DNA of 64,000 bases from Ardenticatenales bacterium (GTDB lineage: Bacteria > Chloroflexota > Anaerolineae > Promineifilales > Promineifilaceae). Position numbers and translations under genes: made by a program. Location of the stretch: the NCBI GenBank assembly GCA_020634515.1, contig JACKBL010000002.1, positions 868,001 through 932,000 on the forward strand, read 5' to 3'. Numbering within the stretch: the stretch's first letter is position 1; every line of letters begins with the position of its first letter. Of the stretch, positions 33,681-42,104 are shown one piece after another. The notes below the pieces were generated by a model, which did not search any database, was not told the origin of the DNA, and saw only the letters and a program-made list of their open reading frames with translations.

Positions 33681-34592
33681 ATGCAGATTTCCGACCCCCG
33701 CATTCGCTCCCTGCTGCGACAGGCGAATGCTGTCGCGGCGCAAAACAAACGCGCGGCGGCGGAGCAGTTGTATCGCCAGATAATTGACGAAGCCCCGGAC
33801 GTACCTGAAGCCTGGTTGGGATTGGGTATGGTGCTTGTGGATCCTGAGGAGCAGCAGCAGGCGTACCGCCAGGCGCTGGTCCTGGACAGGGAAAATGAAG
33901 CGGCGCGGGCGTGGCTGGCCCGCCTGGGTCAATCCCGCGTCCATGATGGCGACGACGCGCCCGCGGTTGATGCGGAAGAAGTCACCCGACGCTATCTGGA
34001 TGAAGCCACGAGCTTGCCTGCCGCTGTTTCCGTTGCGCCAGAGAAGGAAGACGAACTGCCCGTCTCTACCGAAAATGCCGCGCCGCTGCATCCTGTGCTG
34101 ACCAACCAGGCCCAACCGGCTCCCCCTCAGGCGGAAGCGTTGGTTTGTGCCAATCATCCGGGACGGGTGACGAGTCTGCGATGTAATCGCTGCAACAAGC
34201 CCATTTGTACGCAGTGCGCCCGCCGGACACCCGTTGGCTACCGCTGCAAGGCGTGCGTGCGCGAGCAAGAAGACATCTTCTACACGGCTGAGGCCATTCA
34301 CTACATCATTGCCTTTGTGGTGGGTGTGCCGTTGGCAATCCTGGCGGCGGTGTTGGTTAGTTTTATTCCCTTCTGGTTCTTGCTCATTTTCATTGGCCCG
34401 GTCCTGGGCACGATTGTGGGTCGCCTGACATTTCTGTCGATTGGTCGGCGGCGCGGGCGCTACATTCCCTATCTTGTTGGCGGGTCTGTGGTCTTGAGCG
34501 CCCTGGTCGTGCTTTTGTTAACCGGAAACTGGCTGTCCATTGGCATCTATGGTTTCCTGGGGGCCAGTTCCGCCTATTACCAGTTGAAGTAG
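33681..34592 (+). CDS. Membrane protein with TPR-like start, B-box-type zinc finger and three membrane helices
   Basis: 303 residues from ATG 33681. Residues about 10-85 are TPR-like ('A..LYRQIIDEAPDVPEAWLGLGMVL', 'A.QALVLDRENEAARAWLAR'). A disordered linker follows. Residues about 155-200 contain 'CANHPGRVTSLRCNRCNKPICTQCARRTPVGYRCKAC' with Cys/His positions of a B-box or zinc ribbon. The C-terminal third has about three to four membrane helices. This architecture is common in Chloroflexota next to recN or nadK; its role is unknown. Confidence 0.85.
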   Translation: MQISDPRIRSLLRQANAVAAQNKRAAAEQLYRQIIDEAPDVPEAWLGLGMVLVDPEEQQQAYRQALVLDRENEAARAWLARLGQSRVHDGDDAPAVDAEEVTRRYLDEATSLPAAVSVAPEKEDELPVSTENAAPLHPVLTNQAQPAPPQAEALVCANHPGRVTSLRCNRCNKPICTQCARRTPVGYRCKACVREQEDIFYTAEAIHYIIAFVVGVPLAILAAVLVSFIPFWFLLIFIGPVLGTIVGRLTFLSIGRRRGRYIPYLVGGSVVLSALVVLLLTGNWLSIGIYGFLGASSAYYQLK

Positions 34593-34603
34593 TCACTGCC
34601 GTT

Positions 34604-36349
34604 ATGTTATCGGAACTGTACATACGCGATTTTGCCATCATTGACGAACTGCGGATGCAGTTCGATTTTGGTTTCAACGTGCTGACGGGCGAAACGGGCG
34701 CGGGCAAATCAATTATTCTGGACAGCCTCAGCCTGATCCTGGGTGGTCGCGCGGACTCCAGCATGGTGCGCGCGGAATGTGATCGCGCCATCATTGAAGC
34801 GGCTTTCGAGCTGACGCCGCGGGCGCAGGATGCGCTGCGGCCGCTGTTGGGGGAGCAAGGATTGGAGGCGGAGGAGGAGGAGGACGTCCTGTTGTTGGCG
34901 CGAGAATTGCGCGCCAACGGGCGCAGCATTTGCCGCGTAAACGGTCGCACTGTGACCGTGTCCACGTTGAAGGAGGTGGGGGAGTTGCTTGTGGATATTC
35001 ACGGGCAGGGGGAGCACTTGTCGTTGCTGCAGCCGCGTTCCCATTTGCCGCTTCTTGATTCCTACGGTCGGTTGGATGAGGAGCGGGAGGCTGTGGCGCG
35101 GCAGGTGGGGCAACTGCGGACTGTGCAGCGAGAGTTGGACGGCCTGCGGCAAAGCGCGCGCAATGCGGCGCAACGGATTGACTTCCTCACGTTTCAGGTG
35201 CAGGAGATCGATGCGGCGAAGTTGGAAGTAGGGGAGGAGGAGCAGCTTCGTGAAGAGCGGACGCGGGTAGCCAACACGGAGCAGTTGATGAAGCAAGCGG
35301 CTACGGCTGTGTTCCTGTTGGATGGGGTGGATGATGAGACGCCATCCGTATCGGACTTGTTGGGGCAGGTTGAGCGGGCGGTGAGCGATCTGGTTGAATT
35401 GGATCCGCCGCAGGCAGCGTGGTTGGAGCAGTTGCAGGGGGTGGTTTTTCAGTTTGAGGAGCTGTCACGAGAGTTGCGGCATTATCAGGATTCGTTGGAG
35501 TTCGAGCCGGAGCGGCTGGCGTATTTGGAGGAGCGGTTGGAGTTGATCAATCGGTTGAAGCGGAAGTATGGGACGGATGTTGCCGGCATTTTAGCCACCC
35601 GTGACCGCCTTTCCTCTGAACTGGAAAACATTTCGCATAGCGAGGAGCGCACGCACGAACTGAGCCGGGAAGAAAATCGCCTCCTGAAGCAGATTGGTCA
35701 GATCGCCGCCATTTTGTCTCAGAAGCGTCAGGTGGCCGCTAACGAGTTGGCGGGGGCTATCGAAAAGGAACTGGAAGCCCTGCGTATGCCCGGCGCGCGC
35801 TTTGCTGTTGATTTTCAGCGACAGCCAGACACCACGGGGGCCTTTGTGGGGGAGGAGCGCTTAGCCTTTGACCAGAGTGGCATAGACCAGTGCGAGTTTC
35901 TTATTTCCGCGAATCCGGGGGAGCCGTTGCGGCCCATGGCGCGCGTCGCCAGCGGCGGGGAAACGGCGCGGCTGATGCTGGCCTTGAAAACGGCGCTGGC
36001 GCAGGTGGACGCGACGCCGACACTGATTTTTGACGAGATCGATCAGGGCATCGGCGGGCGGGTGGGAGACACGGTAGGCCAGAAGCTGTGGCGTCTGGCG
36101 CACGCGGGGGGGCATCAGGTGATTGTGGTCACGCACTTGCCGCAGTTGGCGGGGTATGGGGATGCGCATTTCCAGGTGGGCAAGCGGGTGGAGGCAGGGC
36201 GCACCCATACGGTGGTGAGGTCGTTGGATGTGAACGGCCGCGTTGCGGAGCTGGCGGCGATGTTGGGTACGGGCGAGGGGGACGCGCAAAATGGGGCGCA
36301 ATCGATTCTGCGGCAGGTAGCTGAGGTTAAAGAGAATGCCGGCGACTAG
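34604..36349 (+). CDS. recN: DNA repair protein RecN
   Basis: 581 residues, normal length. An SMC-like ATPase that acts in double-strand break repair. N-terminal Walker A 'NVLTGETGAGKSIILDSL', long coiled coils in the middle (about 150-370), and C-terminal 'PMARVASGGETARLMLALKTAL' (signature) with Walker B 'TLIFDEIDQGIGGRVGDTVGQKLW' and 'VIVVTHLPQLAGYGD'. It starts 11 bases after the preceding gene. Confidence 0.96.
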   Translation: MLSELYIRDFAIIDELRMQFDFGFNVLTGETGAGKSIILDSLSLILGGRADSSMVRAECDRAIIEAAFELTPRAQDALRPLLGEQGLEAEEEEDVLLLARELRANGRSICRVNGRTVTVSTLKEVGELLVDIHGQGEHLSLLQPRSHLPLLDSYGRLDEEREAVARQVGQLRTVQRELDGLRQSARNAAQRIDFLTFQVQEIDAAKLEVGEEEQLREERTRVANTEQLMKQAATAVFLLDGVDDETPSVSDLLGQVERAVSDLVELDPPQAAWLEQLQGVVFQFEELSRELRHYQDSLEFEPERLAYLEERLELINRLKRKYGTDVAGILATRDRLSSELENISHSEERTHELSREENRLLKQIGQIAAILSQKRQVAANELAGAIEKELEALRMPGARFAVDFQRQPDTTGAFVGEERLAFDQSGIDQCEFLISANPGEPLRPMARVASGGETARLMLALKTALAQVDATPTLIFDEIDQGIGGRVGDTVGQKLWRLAHAGGHQVIVVTHLPQLAGYGDAHFQVGKRVEAGRTHTVVRSLDVNGRVAELAAMLGTGEGDAQNGAQSILRQVAEVKENAGD

Positions 36350-36356
36350 GTGAACC

Positions 36357-36833
36357 ATGAGCGGAAAGATGACGAAAGAATCGCTGCTGCAAACATTGCA
36401 AGCGGAACGAGTGGCCTGGGATCGGTTGCTGACGGAAGTGGGAGAGGCACGCATGGGGCTGCCTGTCCTCGCAGATGGCTGGTCGGTGGCGGATGTGATC
36501 GCACACGTTTCCTGGTATGAACGGGAGGCGACAGGTATTCTGCGAGAGCGGGCACTGCGCGGTTCGCCCTGGTGGGCGCTGCCGCACGCGCAGCGAAACG
36601 CGCACATTCACGCGCAGAATCAGGGGCGGGCGCTGGCGGAAATCCTGATGGAAGCGGAAGTCGCATATGCGGCGTTGTTGGCGGCGCTGGAAGCGGTGAC
36701 GGATGATGATTTGATGGACGCGACACGGTTTGCGGAAATGCCGGCATCCTGGCAGCCGTGGCAGGTGGTTGCCGAAAATAGCTACGAACATTATCGCCAG
36801 CACGCGCAGGAGATACGCGCCCACCTGCTGTAG
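36357..36833 (+). CDS. DinB-like four-helix protein (ClbS/DfsB type)
   Basis: 158 residues, seven bases after recN. 'ERVAWDRLLTEVGEARM...VLADGWSVADVIAHVSWYEREA' and 'ENSYEHYRQHAQEIRAHL' give the helix bundle with His residues in the DinB positions. Relatives include metal-dependent thiol transferases and the colibactin-protection protein ClbS, but these proteins cannot be assigned to a substrate from sequence alone. Likely cotranscribed with recN. Confidence 0.85.
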   Translation: MSGKMTKESLLQTLQAERVAWDRLLTEVGEARMGLPVLADGWSVADVIAHVSWYEREATGILRERALRGSPWWALPHAQRNAHIHAQNQGRALAEILMEAEVAYAALLAALEAVTDDDLMDATRFAEMPASWQPWQVVAENSYEHYRQHAQEIRAHLL

Positions 36834-37009
36834 GCTGGGCGCATCCCATTCATTTACATTCCATAGTTGATACCCCTGTTTGCTGTGTTAAAATCAAAAC
36901 GGAAAGACCCAATCCTCAGAGGTGAAGTTTACGCGTGGAGGAATTCTCGCCGCGCAGTGCATTTGGAAAAGCGCAACCCATCGGATGCCGGCATTTTGGA
37001 GACACTCTG

Positions 37010-37915
37010 TTGCTTGACTTAGCTATTGTTATCGTTAACTACAACGTCAGCGCCCTGCTGCGTCGCTGCTTGCAAACCGTTTTCGCCAGCGCCGGTGATT
37101 TCACGTTTGCCGTGGCGGTGGTGGATAATGCGTCGCAAGATGATAGCGTGGAGATGGTGCGCCAGGCGTTTCCGCAGGTGCATGTGGTTGCGAACGAGGA
37201 AAATGCCGGGTATCCTGCCGGCAACAATCAAGGATTACGCGCCTTGGGGATTGAAAACGAGCAACCGCCCCGCTACGTCCTGCTTCTCAATCCCGACACC
37301 GAACTCCCTCCCAACGCCCTCGCCGACATGCTCAACTTCCTTGACAAGAACTCGGATGTGGGCATCGTTGGCCCGCGGCTGATCCTGCCCAACGGCCAGC
37401 TCGATCTCGCCTGCCGCCGCGGGTTTCCCTCTCCCGCCGTCTCCATCTACCGTTTCCTCGGACTCAGCCACCTTTTTCCGCACTCCCCGCGCTTTGGCCG
37501 CTACAACATGACCTTTCTCGACGAACACGAACAAGCCGACGTGGACGCCGTCGTTGGCGCGTTCATGATGCTGCGCGGCACCGCGGTGCGTCAGGTTGGC
37601 CTCCTGGACGAACGCTTCTGGATGTATGGCGAAGACCTCGATTGGGCCAAGCGGATCAAAGATGCCGGTTGGCGTGTCGTCTATAACCCCGCCGTTACCG
37701 TTTTGCATGTCAAACGGGCCTCCAGCCGCCAAAACCGGCGCAAGGCTCAATACGAATTCTATCGCGCCATGCCCATCTTCTACTACAAGCACTATCGCCA
37801 GCAAACCTCCTGGTGGCTGCACCTGATCATTATGATCGGAATTGGTCTCAAAGCTGGGCCTAAGCTCTGGCCGGCGCTGTTCTCCGGGCCAGGCATCCTC
37901 ACAGCGAGCCAATGA
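37010..37915 (+). CDS. Glycosyltransferase family 2 (rhamnosyltransferase-like)
   Basis: About 301 residues from TTG 37010, which has GGAGA upstream and starts right at the conserved 'LDLAIVIVNYNVSALLRRCL'. The frame is open to GTG 36935, but that extension has no homology. GT-A signatures: 'VVDNASQDDSVEMVR', 'NEENAGYPAGNNQGL', 'LLLNPDTELPP' (DxD-type) and 'WMYGEDLDWAKRIKDAGWRVVYNP'. It adds a sugar to a lipid-linked glycan. The stop overlaps the start of the next gene by 4 bases (ATGA). Confidence 0.92.
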   Translation: MLDLAIVIVNYNVSALLRRCLQTVFASAGDFTFAVAVVDNASQDDSVEMVRQAFPQVHVVANEENAGYPAGNNQGLRALGIENEQPPRYVLLLNPDTELPPNALADMLNFLDKNSDVGIVGPRLILPNGQLDLACRRGFPSPAVSIYRFLGLSHLFPHSPRFGRYNMTFLDEHEQADVDAVVGAFMMLRGTAVRQVGLLDERFWMYGEDLDWAKRIKDAGWRVVYNPAVTVLHVKRASSRQNRRKAQYEFYRAMPIFYYKHYRQQTSWWLHLIIMIGIGLKAGPKLWPALFSGPGILTASQ

Positions 37916-39438
37916 AAGCTGACTCACGAACCATGATTGCCCAACGAATTCGCGTTATCTACGCCATCTCCCTCCTGGCACTGGACACGGTGCTGGCGGC
38001 GCTGGCCTTTATTCTCGCCTACCAACTTCGCGCCTGGATTCCCTGGCCCGCCGAGTTGGTCAATGCCGTTCCCCTCACGCGCTACATTCCCGTGCTGCTG
38101 ACCCACATCTTCAGTGTCATCATGACGCTCCTCTTCTATCGGCAATATGTGATTCCGCGCGCGATTTCGCGCATTGATCAGTTGTACGCCGTATTCGCCG
38201 CCGTCTCCGTGGGCACGATGATGTCCGTGGCCGCCGTTTCCTTTCTCTTCAAGAACACGCGCTTCGAGGTGGACTATCCGCGTGCGATGGTCATCTACGC
38301 CTGGCTGACGACCATCGTGCTGCTGATGATGGGGCGCACACTGCACCAGGTGATTCGTGACGTCTTGCAGCGACGTGGTTGGGGACGCGATCGGCTTCTC
38401 ATCGTGGGCACAGGAGACGTAGCCCGCATCATTTTGCAGCGCATACTTTGGGCGCCCAACCTGGGGTATGAACTGATCGGACTGGTGAACAGCGACCGGG
38501 CCGCGCCCCCGCTATTGGGCGTGCCCATTTTGGGCGTGCCCGAGGATTTGCCCACCATCATTGAGGAATACGCGATAGACGAAGTCATGATCGTCATTCC
38601 TGAGAAGGGGCATCGGGAAGTCGTGCGTGTGATTTCCTACTGTGAACGAGGCCGCGTCTCCATCAAGGTTTTCCCAGACATCTTTCAATTTGTCACATCG
38701 CAGGCGTCCATTGACGACCTGGGTGGTTTACCATTGCTGTCCGTCCGTGACTTCGCCATGCGGGGCTACTTGATGGTGTTCAAGCGGCTGATTGATCTGG
38801 TGGGAGCGGCAATGGGGCTGGTGCTGCTCTCGCCACTGATGCTGCTGGTCGCCATTGCCATCAAGTTGGAGTCACCCGGCCCCGTTTTCTTTGTGCAAGA
38901 CCGCATGGGGCTGGATGGCAAGCCGTTTTCCATGATCAAGTTTCGCTCCATGCGGTTGGATGCGGAGAAAGACGGTCCGGGTTGGACCACGGAGAATGAT
39001 CCGCGACGCACGAAACTGGGCACTTTTCTACGCAACGTGGACCTTGACGAACTGCCGCAACTGATGAACGTCTTCTTGGGGGAGATGAGCCTGGTGGGAC
39101 CACGCCCAGAGCAGCCCTATTACGTGGAGCAATTCCGCCGTAGCGTGCCACGCTACATGGAACGTCACCGCGAAAAGGCGGGCATGACGGGATGGGCGCA
39201 GGTTAACGGGCTGCGCGGCGACACGTCCATTCTGGAACGGACGAAGTATGACCTCTGGTACACCGAGAACTGGTCTGTCTGGTTGGATATGAAAATCATG
39301 CTGCGCACGTTCTGGAATTTGCTGAAGGCGACGCTACGCTTGTTGACGCGCCCTTTGCGCCGCGGGCAGCCTGGCCCAGCGCCGGAGGACGTGCCGGGCG
39401 ATCTGGTGGAACTGACTTCCCCGAATCACGATGAATAA
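37912..39438 (+). CDS. Exopolysaccharide polyprenyl-phosphate sugar transferase (WcaJ/WbaP type)
   Basis: 508 residues. An N-terminal set of about four to five membrane helices, a soluble nucleotide-binding-like part ('LLIVGTGDVARIILQRIL') near 160, and the catalytic bacterial sugar transferase domain at about 280-475 ('KRLIDLVGAAMGLVLLSPLMLLVAIAIKLESPGPVFF.QDRMG', 'LRNVDLDELPQLMNVFLGEMSLVGPRPE', 'AGMTGWAQVNGLRGDTS'). It starts glycan assembly by moving a sugar-phosphate to undecaprenyl phosphate. It is coupled to the glycosyltransferase gene by an ATGA overlap. No flippase or polymerase follows. Confidence 0.94.
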   Translation: MKADSRTMIAQRIRVIYAISLLALDTVLAALAFILAYQLRAWIPWPAELVNAVPLTRYIPVLLTHIFSVIMTLLFYRQYVIPRAISRIDQLYAVFAAVSVGTMMSVAAVSFLFKNTRFEVDYPRAMVIYAWLTTIVLLMMGRTLHQVIRDVLQRRGWGRDRLLIVGTGDVARIILQRILWAPNLGYELIGLVNSDRAAPPLLGVPILGVPEDLPTIIEEYAIDEVMIVIPEKGHREVVRVISYCERGRVSIKVFPDIFQFVTSQASIDDLGGLPLLSVRDFAMRGYLMVFKRLIDLVGAAMGLVLLSPLMLLVAIAIKLESPGPVFFVQDRMGLDGKPFSMIKFRSMRLDAEKDGPGWTTENDPRRTKLGTFLRNVDLDELPQLMNVFLGEMSLVGPRPEQPYYVEQFRRSVPRYMERHREKAGMTGWAQVNGLRGDTSILERTKYDLWYTENWSVWLDMKIMLRTFWNLLKATLRLLTRPLRRGQPGPAPEDVPGDLVELTSPNHDE

Positions 39439-39441
39439 GAA

Positions 39442-39572
39442 GTGGTTAGTGGCCGTCCACAATTAAGTTAGCGGAAATGTGCGACCAGCCGCTATCAAGG
39501 ATAGCGGCCATCATGGGTAGCTTGTCAGTAGCCGTTCGTAAAAAGTGTGAAGTTATTTTCGGGCCGTTACCT
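39442..39572. repeat. Family C repeat block
   Basis: AGTGGCCGTCCACAATTAAG... through CGTAAAAAGTGTGAAGTTATT to GGCCGTTACC. Nearly the same as the block after secF (26913-27007), with an extra internal hairpin CGGCTATC... / GATAGCGGCC... at about 39490-39512. Confidence 0.75.
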
Positions 39573-39787
39573 GGTGGGTAGGTGACGGTGGTCGGAAATA
39601 CCACCTGTGCTGCTCTCCACGCTCAAGTCTCGGCTTCAATTCCCAGATAGCCGGTGCTGCCGGGGGCAATTGGCGGCGTCTACGGCATTGTCGGCTGAGG
39701 CCGGCACTGCGCATGTTTTCATCCTTTGTGATATGCCTCATTGTGTGGGAAACTCCTTTTGCCGGCACAATCTAACACGATTTTTAT
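39573..39787. other. Spacer without recognised features
   Basis: Between the repeat block and the heat-shock promoter nothing gene-like is seen, apart from one TGCCGGCA palindrome at 39760. Confidence 0.5.
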
Positions 39788-39816
39788 TTGACGCATGTTT
39801 TTGAGCATGATAACAT
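39788..39816 (+). promoter_or_regulatory. Promoter of the hrcA-grpE-dnaK-dnaJ-prmA operon
   Basis: TTGACG (39788-39793), a 17-base spacer, TAACAT (39811-39816). The predicted start lies just before the CIRCE operator, the classic layout for HrcA repression. Confidence 0.8.
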
Positions 39817-39829
39817 AATGCGTGCTTTT

Positions 39830-39856
39830 TTAGCACTCATGCACGATGAGTGCTAA
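39830..39856. promoter_or_regulatory. CIRCE operator (HrcA binding site)
   Basis: A perfect consensus: TTAGCACTC, nine bases, GAGTGCTAA. It lies about 14 bases past the -10 box. HrcA, encoded by the first gene behind it, would bind here and block transcription until heat stress. Confidence 0.97.
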
Positions 39857-39994
39857 AAAGGGTTTCTGGCAATTCTATTTCTCGAAGAAATCTGGCGGAT
39901 CGACCGCTGCCATGAACCTCCTTGTCGCTGAGGGCGCATTCGTTTTTCAGATTGAGAATGACGGATGCGCTGGAAGGGTTCTTGCTTGGTAACA

Positions 39995-40026
39995 GCCAAT
40001 CTCCAGAGAGCGTTAGTAGTTACCTT
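39995..40026. repeat. Family B element just before hrcA
   Basis: CCAATCTCCAGAGAGCGTT then AGTAGTTACCTT, matching 21583, 27059 and 46044. It ends about 18 bases before the hrcA ATG, inside the CIRCE-controlled leader. Confidence 0.75.
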
Positions 40027-40044
40027 GCTTGCGGATAACCACTT

Positions 40045-41115
40045 ATGACGCAACCATTGACGGACCGGCAGCAACAAATACTGGCGTTGATTACGCGGAC
40101 GTACATTGAGACGGGCGCGCCTGTTGGTTCGCGCACGCTGGTGGATGTGTATGGGCTGGATGTAAGCGCGGCGACGGTACGGAATGAGATGGCTGTTCTG
40201 GACAGCCTGGGTTATGTTTCGCAGTTGCACACGTCGGCGGGGCGCATTCCCACGGAGAAGGGGTATCGGTATTTTGTGCAGCGGCTGTTGGGGGAGTTTG
40301 AATTGCCGGCATTAGAGAAATCCATGATCCGCCACCAGTTTCACCAGGCACGCCTGGACCTGGAGCAGTGGATTCGCCTGGCTGCCGCCATCCTCGCCCG
40401 CACCTCGCATGGAGCCAGTTTCGTCACCTCCCCGCGCCCTGTTTTGAATCGATTCAAGCACATCCAGCTTATTTCCACCAAAGGGCGACTTGTTTTGATG
40501 ATCCTCGTCCTTTTTGGTGGCGAAGTGAAGCAGGAAATGCTCACCCTGGCCGAACCGCTCTCACAAAATCGGCTCAGCGTGGCCGCGACGCGCATCAACC
40601 AGCTATTCGAAAGCATGTCCTCCGATGAGATTGCCGCGCGCCAATCCAGCATTGATGATGCCCTGGAGCGAGATGTTGTCAGCCTGGTATTGACGATTTT
40701 GCGGCGGGTTGATTCTCGCGAGATCAGAGATGTTTATCGTGACGGTCTGTTGAATATCCTTGAGGACGACGGCACGCGCCAGGCAGTGCGTGTGTTGGAA
40801 GAGCGCACCTTTATGGCCTCCTTGCTGGCGGAAACGCTCAAACCGGGCACATCCGGCGTACAGGTGGTGATTGGCGGCGAGGGACGTTGGGAAGAGCTAA
40901 AGGATTGCGCCATAATTTTGTCCCACTATGGCGTCGCGGACGAGATGACCGGCGCACTGGCCGTGCTGGGTCCGACGCGCATGTCCTACAGCCGCAACAT
41001 TTCCGCGGTGCGGTACGTTGCCGGGCTGTTGAGCAACTTGCTAAACGACTATTACATCGAGAAACCCCGCCTGGAAGGGGGGAACCTGCCGATGACGGTT
41101 GTCGAAACGGAGTAG
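40045..41115 (+). CDS. hrcA: Heat-inducible transcription repressor HrcA
   Basis: 356 residues. The N-terminal winged helix 'LTDRQQQILALITRTYIETGAPVGSRTL' with 'LDVSAATVRNEMAVLDSLGYVSQLHTSAGRIPTEKGYRYFV' is the family hallmark. The middle is GAF-like, and a C-terminal dimer segment contains 'YGVADEMTGALAVLGPTRMSYSRNISAVRYVAGLL'. It represses its own operon through the CIRCE site at 39830, with activity usually tuned by GroEL. No groESL is in the window. Confidence 0.96.
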   Translation: MTQPLTDRQQQILALITRTYIETGAPVGSRTLVDVYGLDVSAATVRNEMAVLDSLGYVSQLHTSAGRIPTEKGYRYFVQRLLGEFELPALEKSMIRHQFHQARLDLEQWIRLAAAILARTSHGASFVTSPRPVLNRFKHIQLISTKGRLVLMILVLFGGEVKQEMLTLAEPLSQNRLSVAATRINQLFESMSSDEIAARQSSIDDALERDVVSLVLTILRRVDSREIRDVYRDGLLNILEDDGTRQAVRVLEERTFMASLLAETLKPGTSGVQVVIGGEGRWEELKDCAIILSHYGVADEMTGALAVLGPTRMSYSRNISAVRYVAGLLSNLLNDYYIEKPRLEGGNLPMTVVETE

Positions 41116-41120
41116 CATCA

Positions 41121-41430
41121 TAAACACCCGGTTTCCCGGCTTCGGGTGTGATTTGGAAATAGCAGAAACCAAAACACCCGGTTTCTAGGTTTCGGGTGTG
41201 ATTTGGAAATAGCAGAAACCAAAACACCCGGTTTCTAGGCTTCGGGTGTGATTTGGAAATAGCAGAAACCAAAACACCCGGTTTCTAGGCTTCGGGTGTG
41301 ATTTGGAAATAGCAGAAACCAAAACACCCGGTTTCTAGGCTTCGGGTGTGATTTGGAAATAGCAGAAACCAAAACACCCGGTTTCTAGGCTTCGGGTGTG
41401 ATTTGGAAATAGCAGAAACCGGGTGTTTCG
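41121..41430. repeat. Six 50-bp tandem repeats between hrcA and grpE
   Basis: Units begin at 41121, 41171, 41221, 41271, 41321 and 41371, nearly identical apart from changes in the first two. Each contains ACACCCGGTTTCTAGGCTTC then GGGTGTGATTTGG, so ACACCCG pairs with CGGGTGT, and AGAAACC at the unit end pairs with GGTTTCT of the next. A partial seventh (GGGTGTTTCG) ends the array. Transcribed RNA could form a row of hairpins. Confidence 0.95.
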
Positions 41431-41462
41431 CCCGCTCAGGATTTCGATAAGTAGGGATACGT

Positions 41463-42011
41463 ATGGAACAAGAAGAAACTATCATTGCCAAAGACGAGAA
41501 CCAAAATGGAACGGCGGAAACGACCGCCTTTGAGGACGAAACAACCATGCCGGCATCGCTCGAAGAGCAACTTGCGGCGGCGCGGGCGGATGCGGCGACG
41601 TACCGCGATAGCTGGCTGCGGGTGCGGGCAGAGTTCGCCAACGCGCGCAAGCGAATGGACAGGCAGCAATTGGATGCGTACAACAATGCGCTGGTGGATG
41701 TGATCAAGAAACTGCTGCCGGTGTTGGACGATTTTGACCGGGCCATGGTTTCCGTGCCGGCATCTATCGCTGAAGATAGCTGGTATGCCGGCATCGAACT
41801 CGTGCAGCGCAAACTCTATGGTATCCTCGAAGGCATGAACATTGAACCCATCAAGGCCATTGGCCAGGTCTTTGATCCTAATTTACACGAAGCCGTCATG
41901 CAGGTAAATTCCACTACCTATGAAAGCGGCATCGTCGCGCAAGAACTGCAAACAGGCTACAAACACGGCGACCGTGTTATTCGTCCGGCCATGGTTGCCG
42001 TGGCGAATTAG
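41463..42011 (+). CDS. grpE: Nucleotide exchange factor GrpE
   Basis: 182 residues. An acidic start, then a long helix ('LEEQLAAARADAATYRDSWLRVRAEFANARKRMDRQQ') and the C-terminal beta domain ('GMNIEPIKAIGQVFDPNLHEAVMQV', 'GYKHGDRVIRPAMVAVAN'). It releases ADP from DnaK. The start ATG 41463 follows the repeat array by about 30 bases. Confidence 0.95.
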   Translation: MEQEETIIAKDENQNGTAETTAFEDETTMPASLEEQLAAARADAATYRDSWLRVRAEFANARKRMDRQQLDAYNNALVDVIKKLLPVLDDFDRAMVSVPASIAEDSWYAGIELVQRKLYGILEGMNIEPIKAIGQVFDPNLHEAVMQVNSTTYESGIVAQELQTGYKHGDRVIRPAMVAVAN

Positions 42012-42104
42012 CCCGGGTTGGAAGCACCTTTTTCCCTGTTCACGCAGGCACACACCGACTGAGAACGATCAACTACAACTATTTTCCGGAGAAAATAAGA
42101 CATT

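Noticed and set aside
41121..41430. CRISPR-like array
   Set aside because: The 50-base units are contiguous with no unique spacers, and no cas1/cas2 genes are present; it is a plain tandem repeat.
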